Source: Salmonirosea sp038204185 (GTDB taxonomy: Bacteria; Bacteroidota; Bacteroidia; Cytophagales; Spirosomataceae). Taken from it: a stretch of DNA of 13,233 nucleotides. How positions within the stretch are numbered: position 1 is the first letter of the stretch; each line of letters begins with the position of its first letter. The notes under the pieces are model-generated. The model was given only the letters and a program-made list of their open reading frames with translations, did no database searches and was not told where the DNA came from. Position numbers and translations under genes: made by a program. This document shows, piece after piece, positions 7,712 to 13,233 of this stretch. The stretch is taken from NCBI GenBank assembly GCA_038204185.1, contig JBBRDE010000153.1, forward strand, positions 1-13,233, read 5' to 3'.

Positions 7712-9109
7712 GAACACCTCATCGGTAGCGCGTGTTATGGCTGTATAGAGCCATCGGATAAATTCTCCGTTGACCTGATCTTCGGGAAGGTACCCCTGGT
7801 CGATGAAAACTGCGCTCCATTGCCCACCTTGTGATTTATGACAAGTGAGGGCATAGGCAAACTTGATCTGTAAAGCGTTCAGGTAGGGGTCTTTGCGTAA
7901 GGCTTCAGTCCGTTCTTTTTTTGATTTTATAAAGAAGTAATCCTCCATGACGCTTTCGTACAGCCGCTTGTTTTCTTCCTGCGAGAGCGACGCCGCGGAA
8001 GAATGCAGGGTATCCAGCATAATTTTAGCCTCGAATTCGGGCTGTTCGTCGTAATCGGTGAGCCGTAGTACGGCATCGGCAAACCGCAGGCCGTGGATTT
8101 CTTCGGTGCGTTTTAATTTCAAAAGTTCTACAAAATCTCCATTAGCAATAAAGTTCACTGGCGAGTCTTCATCCAGCACCGTGTAGTTATTGCGCACCAC
8201 CATCAGCCGGTCGCCCGCATCCAGTTCATCTTCACTGAAATTGATCGTCCGCCTGATGTACTGATTGTACTGCACGGCTGATTTGTTGGAGCGGGTAATG
8301 ATAATGGTATTTTCGACTCCATGCTTATCGTAAGCATAGCGTAGGCCATCTTCCAGTTTCTCCCCGGTCATCCGGTAAATGTCAGGAAAAGAGCGGGTCT
8401 GTATCTGAATAGCCGGTTTTTGATCGCTGAGTTGTTTACGAAGTTCGGTGGCGTTGAATAGAATCCCCGACTGTTCATCCTGCCGCATCACCTCGATTAA
8501 TTCCTCATCCCTAACCGATACCTGATACTTTGTCTCAAGGTAGTCCTTATCCAGCGCCGGACTGATTTCCTTGCCCACCGGAGGAAGCTGCGCCGTATCC
8601 CCGACCAGCAGTAACTTGTTGCCCGGATTCTCGTACACATATTCGATCAGGTCGGCCATCAGGCTTCGATTGCCAAAGTCAGCGTCATCGCTGATCATTG
8701 ATGCTTCGTCGACTATGAAAAGTGTATCCTCGTGGTAGTTGCTTTGCCGTTCAAACACAAAAGCTCCCGAGTAGGGATCTGAGGTTTGTTTGTAGATTTT
8801 CTTGTGAATAGTCAGGGCTACCTTCTTAGAGTATGTGGCCATAACTTTGGCTGCCCGCCCCGTCGGAGCCAACAGAACCGACTTGTACCCGTACTTTCGA
8901 ATTACTTTGATTAATGTACTGATCAAGGTGGTCTTTCCAGTGCCGGCGTAGCCTTTGAGGACGAAGGCATCACGGTAGCGCTCCAGCCCTTCTTCCTCCA
9001 CCAGAAAATCATTCATCCTCTCAAAAAAACGGGCCTGGCTTTCGGTGGGTTTGAAAGGAAAACGCTTCGCTAACCCAATGGAGGGCAACTGTTCGTCGAG
9101 ATTGGGCAT
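7679..9109 (-). CDS. RecD-like superfamily 1 DNA helicase
   Basis: 476 residues with the helicase motifs in order: Q-region FKPTESQARFF (19-29), Walker A GYAGTGKT (53-60), motif Ia APTGRAAKV (81-89), Walker B FIVDEAS (131-137), motif III GDTAQLPPVG (170-179), an IEVMRQ region (205-210), the SH3-like stretch about 315-350, motif V ALTCHKSQGGQW (420-431) and motif VI LYTAITRA (454-461). This matches the AAA_30 plus UvrD_C_2 architecture of RecD/Pif1-like 5'-3' helicases. The N-terminal domain of RecD2 is missing, and no RecB or RecC gene is nearby, so it probably acts alone in DNA repair or replication rather than in a RecBCD complex. It is transcribed divergently from the CBS gene across a 130-base gap. 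I see no exact -7 box for it there. Confidence 0.92.
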   Translation of the reverse strand: MPNLDEQLPSIGLAKRFPFKPTESQARFFERMNDFLVEEEGLERYRDAFVLKGYAGTGKTTLISTLIKVIRKYGYKSVLLAPTGRAAKVMATYSKKVALTIHKKIYKQTSDPYSGAFVFERQSNYHEDTLFIVDEASMISDDADFGNRSLMADLIEYVYENPGNKLLLVGDTAQLPPVGKEISPALDKDYLETKYQVSVRDEELIEVMRQDEQSGILFNATELRKQLSDQKPAIQIQTRSFPDIYRMTGEKLEDGLRYAYDKHGVENTIIITRSNKSAVQYNQYIRRTINFSEDELDAGDRLMVVRNNYTVLDEDSPVNFIANGDFVELLKLKRTEEIHGLRFADAVLRLTDYDEQPEFEAKIMLDTLHSSAASLSQEENKRLYESVMEDYFFIKSKKERTEALRKDPYLNALQIKFAYALTCHKSQGGQWSAVFIDQGYLPEDQVNGEFIRWLYTAITRATDEVFLMNFHPHFFS

Positions 9110-9180
9110 TCTAATACGCTCGTCTAATAAAATAAAAAATGGAATATTATTGTAATTTAACCGCTTAAAACTGAAAAGCT

Positions 9181-9202
9181 GGATTTAGTAAATTCTAAAT
9201 CC
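9181..9202. promoter_or_regulatory. Perfect palindrome upstream of the CBS gene: possible operator
   Basis: GGATTTAG (9181-9188) and CTAAATCC (9195-9202) are perfect 8-bp arms around TAAATT. The repeat ends directly before TATCTTGG (9203-9210), a one-mismatch TAnnTTTG -7 box, so a protein bound here would cover the -33 region. It sits within the divergent helicase/CBS gap (9110-9239). The operator role is inferred. Confidence 0.45.
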
Positions 9203-9239
9203 TATCTTGGATTAAAAAAACTGCTAAACCCAACTACGC

Positions 9240-9677
9240 ATGCAAGTACATCAAATCCTTTCGGGAAAAGAAATAGATACCATTTGGTCTGTCGCGCCAG
9301 ACGATTCCGTGTATGAAGCCCTTGAAATCATGGAGCAGAAGAATATCGGGGCGGTGCTGGTCATGGAAGCTGGTGAGATGGTGGGAATTTTCTCAGAGCG
9401 TGACTACGCCCGAAAAGGAATTTTGCGAGGACGGGCTTCTAAGGATACGCTGATCAGAGATGTGATGACCAGCAAAGTTATTACCGTGGAAACTGAGCAG
9501 AAGCTACAGGAATGTATGGAAATCATGTCCGAAAAGCATATTCGCCATCTGCCCGTAACTAAAGGAGGAAAACTGGTAGGAATTATCTCGATCAATGACA
9601 TCGTAACGGCAATTATCCGGGAGCAACGGGTACATATAAAATCATTGGAAAGCTACATTTCCGGCAGTCCGTATTGA
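9240..9677 (+). CDS. CBS domain-pair protein
   Basis: 145 residues made almost entirely of two tandem CBS domains (about 15-65 and 74-128), which fold together as a Bateman module that binds adenine nucleotides or S-adenosylmethionine. Each repeat keeps the GhxSxxD ligand-contact motif: GIFSERD (49-55) and GIISIND (114-120). The second also has IRHLPV before its last strand. There is no attached enzyme, channel or DNA-binding domain, so it is a stand-alone sensor that probably regulates a partner protein. The partner is not evident from this neighbourhood. It is read away from the helicase gene and ends about 60 bases before the Nudix gene. Confidence 0.93.
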   Translation: MQVHQILSGKEIDTIWSVAPDDSVYEALEIMEQKNIGAVLVMEAGEMVGIFSERDYARKGILRGRASKDTLIRDVMTSKVITVETEQKLQECMEIMSEKHIRHLPVTKGGKLVGIISINDIVTAIIREQRVHIKSLESYISGSPY

Positions 9678-9706
9678 GATATCCAGTACTATCTGCGCAT
9701 GTTGCC

Positions 9707-9714
9707 TATATTTG
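9707..9714 (+). promoter_or_regulatory. -7 promoter box before the Nudix-DUF3822-coaD run
   Basis: TATATTTG matches the TAnnTTTG consensus exactly and starts 30 bases after the CBS stop codon. No clear -33 element is visible. It overlaps the in-frame TTG at 9712, which argues that the downstream GTG at 9739 is the true start of the Nudix gene. Confidence 0.5.
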
Positions 9715-9738
9715 CAGTTAAAAAAACGAGCAACATTA

Positions 9739-10227
9739 GTGGAAAAGGCCCGAGAAGAAGTACTCCGATTATACGGAAATCGTCTACGAACCCGCGTGTG
9801 CGGAATCTGCATCATGGACGACCGCCTGGTGATGGTCCGGCACAGGGGGGTCGGGGTTACGGACACCTTTTGGTGTCCACCGGGTGGGGGTATACATTTT
9901 GCCGAAACGGCACATCAGGCTCTGGAAAGGGAATTTTTGGAGGAAACTGGCTTGGTTATTGAAACAGGGAAGCTACTCTTCGTCAGCGAATTCATGCAGC
10001 CCCCTCTTCATGCCATGGAACTGTTTTTTACAACCCGAATTGTTGCTGGCGAAGTACAGGTAGGTGTCGACCCCGAAATGTCCGAGAGCAATCAGATAAT
10101 CACCGAAGTGCAGCTGATGACTATGGAGCAAATTAAAGCCTATCCCGACAACGAAGTCCACCGCATGTTTCAATACTGTCAGACGCTGGACGATGTGTTT
10201 TTATTGAATGGTTATTTGCATACCTAA
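9739..10227 (+). CDS. Nudix hydrolase
   Basis: 162 residues from the GTG at 9739. The frame is also open from a TTG at 9712, but that codon lies inside a perfect -7 promoter box, so I prefer the GTG (VEKAREEVLRLYGNRLRTRVCGI). The full Nudix box G-x5-E-x7-REFLEETGL is present (about residues 50-72 from this start), giving the Mg2+-binding glutamates. The preceding FWCPPGGG loop is also typical. Nudix enzymes hydrolyse nucleoside diphosphates linked to another group (damaged nucleotides, sugars, cofactors); the specific substrate cannot be read from this sequence. The stop is 2 bases before the DUF3822 start, which indicates translational coupling. Start choice is moderately certain and the family is secure. 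Confidence 0.88.
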   Translation: MEKAREEVLRLYGNRLRTRVCGICIMDDRLVMVRHRGVGVTDTFWCPPGGGIHFAETAHQALEREFLEETGLVIETGKLLFVSEFMQPPLHAMELFFTTRIVAGEVQVGVDPEMSESNQIITEVQLMTMEQIKAYPDNEVHRMFQYCQTLDDVFLLNGYLHT

Positions 10228-10229
10228 CT

Positions 10230-11147
10230 ATGACGATGGATTTATCAGACCCGACCCTGGCCCTAAGCCAGTTGCAACCTACCGTCAAGGTAGCCCAGCA
10301 AACTTTCGATGCTACCCGAATAGCCCGCTGCACACTCTGTATCGAAATTGACGAAACAAGGTTTCGGTTCTGTTTTGTCGAGGATGCCCCCCGGCGCTTC
10401 GTTTGGCTGGAAGACTATGCCTTCGACACCTTTTTGAATGAGAATGAATACCTGGATAAGCTTAAAACACTGGTAGCTGAGCATCCTTTTCTACCATCGG
10501 ATCAGTGGAAAGACGTTCGGATTTCAGTGAATACATCCGCTTTCACGATGATTCCGGCCCCCCTTTTTCGGAAGGAATATACGGCAGACTATTTACAGCT
10601 GGCTACGGGCGGGCCCGCCCGTCCCGATACACGGGTGCTTTCTCACCATTTGCCCCGTGTAGATGCCTACACACTGTTCACTTTGCCTGGTTCCTGGTCG
10701 GATTGGCTACAGGGTCAATATCCGCTGCATTCAATCGAATTCTACCACTTCACTTCTCCACTGGTATTTGGCGCCCTGGCAAGCCATGCCGAATACGAGT
10801 TTCCGCGATTGATAACCATCCATCTGGAGGCAAGCCATTTCATTCTGATCTATACCGACAAAGGAAGCCTGAAATTCTGCAATCGTTTTCCATACCAGAA
10901 TCCAATGGAAATGACCTACTTGATGTTGTTCAGTCTGAATCAATTGCAACTTCTTCCCGAGGATGTAAAGGTGCTGCTATACGGTGAGGTAACCCCTTAC
11001 TCCGAGCTTTACACTGAGCTAGCACGATTTATACCACATCTGCATTTTGGGCAGAACCCCCGCACGATCCAGTATATCGATGAATTTGAAGATATTCCAG
11101 AGCATCGTTATTTTGGGCTGTTAAATACTTATTTTTTAGAGACTTAA
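10230..11147 (+). CDS. DUF3822 family protein
   Basis: 305 residues, soluble, with no signal peptide or membrane segment. I recognise it as DUF3822, a family largely confined to Bacteroidota and commonly found just before coaD, as here. My recollection is that a Bacteroides member of this family has an actin-like ATPase fold. The sequence is compatible with that: two halves each opening with alternating strands (CTLCIEIDETRFRFCFVE near 35-52, RLITIHLEASHFILIYTDKG near 193-212), as in PilM/FtsA-type folds, but I see no obvious phosphate-binding loops. It starts 2 bases after the Nudix stop (a second ATG lies 6 bases in) and ends 21 bases before coaD, so all three genes probably share a transcript. 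Its function is unknown; no enzymatic role should be assumed. Confidence 0.85.
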   Translation: MTMDLSDPTLALSQLQPTVKVAQQTFDATRIARCTLCIEIDETRFRFCFVEDAPRRFVWLEDYAFDTFLNENEYLDKLKTLVAEHPFLPSDQWKDVRISVNTSAFTMIPAPLFRKEYTADYLQLATGGPARPDTRVLSHHLPRVDAYTLFTLPGSWSDWLQGQYPLHSIEFYHFTSPLVFGALASHAEYEFPRLITIHLEASHFILIYTDKGSLKFCNRFPYQNPMEMTYLMLFSLNQLQLLPEDVKVLLYGEVTPYSELYTELARFIPHLHFGQNPRTIQYIDEFEDIPEHRYFGLLNTYFLET

Positions 11148-11168
11148 AACAAACCTTCCCCACTTTTA

Positions 11169-11633
11169 ATGAAGCGAATCGCCCTGTTTCCGGGTTCTTT
11201 TGACCCTTTTACCAAAGGGCACCAGGATATCGTCCTACGCGCCCTCAACCTGTTCGATGAGGTTGTAATCGGCATAGGAAACAACGCAAATAAGCAGCGC
11301 TATTTTCCCCTGGAAGAGATGAAATTCTATATTGAGAAGTCGTTCCAGAGGGAAAGTAATGTAAAAGTCATTACCTACGACGATCTCACGGCGCGCATTG
11401 CCCGCGAGCTGGGTGCCCGTTTTTTACTGAGGGGACTGCGTAACACCACCGACTTTGAATATGAAAACGGGATTTCGCAGGTAAATCGCTTTGTTTACGA
11501 AGAAATCGAAACTGTTTTTCTGATCACCTCACCGCACTTAGCCCCGATCAGCTCGAGTATCATCAGGGATCTACACCGGTACGGGCAAGACGTGGACGAG
11601 TTCTTACCTTACTCGCTGAAGGCTACGTTATGA
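11169..11633 (+). CDS. coaD: Phosphopantetheine adenylyltransferase
   Basis: 154 residues, the normal length for CoaD. The enzyme transfers AMP from ATP to 4'-phosphopantetheine to give dephospho-CoA, the penultimate step of coenzyme A synthesis in the cytoplasm. The nucleotidyltransferase signature is GSFDPFTKGH (9-18, with the TxGH ATP-binding motif), followed by LLRGLRNTTDFEYE (86-99), ETVFLIT (114-120) and the ISSSIIR ATP-binding motif (127-133). It lies 21 bases downstream of the DUF3822 gene. Its stop codon overlaps the stop codon region of the convergent DUF983 gene by 6 bases (TTATGA is read by both), leaving no room for an intervening terminator. Confidence 0.97.
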   Translation: MKRIALFPGSFDPFTKGHQDIVLRALNLFDEVVIGIGNNANKQRYFPLEEMKFYIEKSFQRESNVKVITYDDLTARIARELGARFLLRGLRNTTDFEYENGISQVNRFVYEEIETVFLITSPHLAPISSSIIRDLHRYGQDVDEFLPYSLKATL

Positions 11634-12044
11634 AACGTGCTGCGTCCCGTATTTCTTTTGCCGGGCCAACCTGGCACTTTCATTATCATACTTCACGAAA
11701 ATATTGAGCCAGACGATACGGGCTGTTCGGAAAAGTACTGGCATCAAAATGACGATGGCGGGAATAAGCCCAGCCAACACATACTCGATGTCAAAGCCAA
11801 AGATGATCACAAACCCTACGAAGGCCGTAATCACCAGTGCTACCGATAAGGCATAGCTGATGTACATGGCACCAATATAAAAGCCGGGTTCGCGCTGAAA
11901 AGACTCTTTACAATAGGCACAGGTTGGATTGATTTTGTCAAAGTCTTTAAGATCATACGGATTGGTAGTTTTAAAAAACAAACCCTCTTGACAACGGGGG
12001 CATGTGTTGGTAGCTATGCTGTAAATTTTTGAACCTTTTAACAT
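11628..12044 (-). CDS. DUF983 family zinc-ribbon membrane protein
   Basis: 138 residues. The N-terminal part carries two cysteine pairs, CPRC (15-18) and CAYC (42-45), forming a likely zinc ribbon. It is followed by the PGFYIGAMYISY motif (53-64) and two hydrophobic segments (about 58-83 and 87-105). A basic C-terminal tail follows. This is the DUF983 layout, a family of unknown function. It is the last gene of the leftward run, 28 bases beyond the thioredoxin stop codon and probably co-transcribed with it. Next to a thioredoxin, a redox or metal-related role is conceivable, but that is only inference from position. Confidence 0.88.
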   Translation of the reverse strand: MLKGSKIYSIATNTCPRCQEGLFFKTTNPYDLKDFDKINPTCAYCKESFQREPGFYIGAMYISYALSVALVITAFVGFVIIFGFDIEYVLAGLIPAIVILMPVLFRTARIVWLNIFVKYDNESARLARQKKYGTQHVS

Positions 12045-12072
12045 GAGGAGGGGATCTACTTAAAAAGTATAC

Positions 12073-12372
12073 TTATTGGGTAAATTTTTCCAGGACATTG
12101 GTTAATTTTTTGGCATCCACATAGCCCGATTGCCGCCATTTAATCTGTCCGCCCTGGAAAAGTATGAGCGTTGGTACCCCTTGGATTTTGTATTGAGCGG
12201 CAGCCTTGGGGTTCTTGTCCACATCTACCTTAAGAATTCGGGCCTTTCCTTCCATGGTTCGGGCCACATTCTCCAATACAGGCTTCATCATCTTGCAGGG
12301 ACCGCACCATTCTGCGAAGAAATCGACCAGTACGAGCTGGTCTGATTTTATGATTTCCTTAAAATTTGCCAT
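12073..12372 (-). CDS. trxA: Thioredoxin
   Basis: 99 residues, slightly shorter than the usual 105-110 at the N-terminus. It is a small cytoplasmic protein disulfide reductase with the classical WCGPC active site (22-26), the buried Asp17 in LVDFFAEW, the cis-proline loop GVPT (65-68) and the closing GGQIKWRQSGY strand-turn. There is no signal peptide or lipobox, so it is cytoplasmic thioredoxin rather than a periplasmic TlpA/ResA-type protein. Reduction would come from thioredoxin reductase, which is not in this window. A -7 box lies 30 bases upstream, and the DUF983 gene follows after 28 bases. Confidence 0.95.
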   Translation of the reverse strand: MANFKEIIKSDQLVLVDFFAEWCGPCKMMKPVLENVARTMEGKARILKVDVDKNPKAAAQYKIQGVPTLILFQGGQIKWRQSGYVDAKKLTNVLEKFTQ

Positions 12373-12401
12373 AGTTACGTGCTTTTCTTGTTAATTGAGA
12401 A

Positions 12402-12426
12402 CAAAGTTATGCCAGCAAAGATGCCA
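12402..12426 (-). promoter_or_regulatory. trxA promoter -7 box with adjoining direct repeat
   Basis: On the minus strand TAACTTTG (12402-12409) is an exact TAnnTTTG box. Immediately upstream TGGCAT occurs twice with a 12-base period (12409-12414 and 12421-12426), the nearer copy overlapping the box by one base. The repeat could be a regulator site, but chance is not excluded. The remainder of 12373-12455 shows nothing else. Confidence 0.5.
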
Positions 12427-12455
12427 AATCACCCGCTTTATTCTGGCGATATTAG

Positions 12456-13145
12456 TCACACAGAGCGGGCGTGTGCCTGTAGGCGGTGCAGGCGATCGGC
12501 CACGTAACGGATTGAGCTAAATGAGTTTATCAATACCCGCTGCACTTCCGGGTAGGCCATCCATTCCAATTTTTCAATATCTTCCTCGGTCTGTGGGGCC
12601 ATATGGATGTCGTTTACACATTCCAAAACGTACCATTTAGTTCGTTTAAGAATCCGGCTGTTTTGAAAAGTATAGGTATGCCACGTAGTACAAATTTTGC
12701 CTTTAATCCGCCCTTTTACGCCGGTTTCTTCCTCGATTTCACGTACCGCCGCCTTACGTGACCGTTCGTCACGGTCCAGCTTTCCCTTGGGGAAATCCCA
12801 CACATTTCTCCGGTACATCAACAGCCACTGATTGTTTTTTAAAACCACTCCTCCGGCTGCTTTAATTACCTTATACATACTTTTGATTTTCGCAGTAATC
12901 TCTTTGGGGGTACTGCTGACCAGGGTGAGGGAAAGCAAATCCTTGGGGTGATTGTCCAGCATCTCGATAATCTGGGCGGCCAGCGAAGGCGTCACGTTCA
13001 AAAGGACCACATGGCCGGAGAACCGTACGTCCTTAAGTCGAGCAAGCCGCAGATCCTGAACAAAATCGTAGTGGGTAGTTTCGGTAGTATCAAAATCAAT
13101 GAGTCGGATAATGGTGACCGGACGGTCGTTCAAAAAAAGGATCAT
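12456..13145 (-). CDS. Nudix hydrolase with an extra N-terminal domain
   Basis: 229 residues. The C-terminal part from about 93 is a Nudix domain: AAGGVVLKNNQWLLMYRR strand region, WDFPKGKLD, and a complete box G-x5-E-x7-REIEEETGV (121-143). Residues 1-90 precede it and are not part of the Nudix fold. They look alpha/beta, including RFSGHVVLLNVTPSLAAQII and a LLSLTLVSS strand, and I do not recognise the domain. The overall layout is common among Bacteroidota Nudix proteins, where the substrate is generally unassigned. It begins the leftward run, but trxA has its own -7 box 83 bases later, so the two may be transcribed separately. No terminator hairpin is evident after it. It is unlike the other Nudix protein in this window, which lacks the extra domain. 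Confidence 0.9.
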   Translation of the reverse strand: MILFLNDRPVTIIRLIDFDTTETTHYDFVQDLRLARLKDVRFSGHVVLLNVTPSLAAQIIEMLDNHPKDLLSLTLVSSTPKEITAKIKSMYKVIKAAGGVVLKNNQWLLMYRRNVWDFPKGKLDRDERSRKAAVREIEEETGVKGRIKGKICTTWHTYTFQNSRILKRTKWYVLECVNDIHMAPQTEEDIEKLEWMAYPEVQRVLINSFSSIRYVADRLHRLQAHARSV

Positions 13146-13168
13146 AGGCTGAAGATTGGTGTAATTGC

Positions 13169-13176
13169 CAAAATTA
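13169..13176 (-). promoter_or_regulatory. -7 promoter box for the leftward Nudix gene
   Basis: On the minus strand TAATTTTG fits TAnnTTTG and lies 23 bases before the ATG at 13145. No clear -33 element is seen at the expected distance. Confidence 0.5.
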
Positions 13177-13212
13177 AGTAAAGACTTTATCTAAGTGGGT
13201 AGGTATTATTGA

Positions 13213-13220
13213 TAAATTTG
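13213..13220 (+). promoter_or_regulatory. -7 promoter box for a rightward gene beyond the window
   Basis: TAAATTTG matches the consensus exactly and is identical to the box before the ABC-F gene. A TTTA at 13186-13189 is a possible but distant -33 element. A gene reading rightward probably begins just past 13233. In some Bacteroidota the neighbour of this Nudix gene is pyrE, but nothing in the window shows it. Confidence 0.5.
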
Positions 13221-13233
13221 TGCCATCAACCAA

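Noticed and set aside
7679..9109. Helicase plus neighbours as a defence island
   Set aside because: The helicase is a stand-alone RecD-like protein flanked by housekeeping genes; there is no nuclease, toxin, reverse transcriptase or mobile element nearby.
12065..12074. AAGTATACTT palindrome at the end of trxA
   Set aside because: It is only 10 bp and A/T-rich, has no loop or T tract, and overlaps the trxA stop codon; chance is the simplest explanation.
12409..12428. TGGCAT...TTTGC on the minus strand upstream of trxA as a sigma-54 promoter
   Set aside because: The spacing between GG and GC is too short for the -24/-12 arrangement, and an exact TAnnTTTG box lies beside it.
1..13233. CRISPR array, tandem repeats, transposon ends, attachment sites, tRNA or rRNA genes
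   Set aside because: I read through both strands and found no regularly spaced repeats, no transposase motifs and no cloverleaf-like or rRNA-like segments.

Overview
The window reads as chromosomal housekeeping and envelope DNA from a Bacteroidota bacterium, most likely of the Cytophagales (Dyadobacter/Spirosoma-like). The evidence is a secreted protein with a gliding-motility-type (type B, type IX secretion) C-terminal domain, the Bacteroidota-typical families DUF3822 and DUF983, repeated TAnnTTTG promoter -7 boxes, and the absence of clear Shine-Dalgarno sequences. There are no rRNA or tRNA genes, transposases, phage genes, CRISPR repeats or recognisable defence genes. Gene density is high, and no gap without a gene exceeds about 200 bases.

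Layout. 1-1788: an ABC-F ATPase (+), closed by a strong hairpin terminator it shares with the convergent gene. 1777-3213: a secreted PKD/CHU_C-domain protein (-). 3247-5699: a two-gene operon (-) for a GMC-type flavin dehydrogenase and its small subunit, with its own terminator. 5700-5902: divergent promoter region. 5903-7711: a Sua5/TsaC-type tRNA-modification enzyme followed by a membrane di-iron hydroxylase (+). 7679-9109: a RecD-like helicase (-) whose 3' end overlaps the hydroxylase tail to tail. 9240-11633: a rightward run of a CBS-pair protein, a Nudix hydrolase, a DUF3822 protein and coaD. 11628-13145: a leftward run of a Nudix hydrolase with an extra N-terminal domain, thioredoxin, and a DUF983 membrane protein. 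13146-13233: a divergent promoter region leading out of the window.

Functional links. The dehydrogenase large and small subunits clearly belong together as a probable Tat-exported redox enzyme. The Nudix, DUF3822 and coaD genes are tightly spaced and may be co-transcribed, with CoaD making the penultimate intermediate of coenzyme A. The remaining neighbours look like ordinary bacterial gene order rather than one pathway.

I found no convincing new multi-gene system. The most interesting signals lie inside known families. The ABC-F protein has one intact composite ATP site and one site degenerate in almost every motif. The GMC subunit carries a four-cysteine cluster suggestive of an Fe-S centre, but no cytochrome gene is nearby. 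A perfect palindrome sits directly upstream of the CBS gene's likely -7 box.
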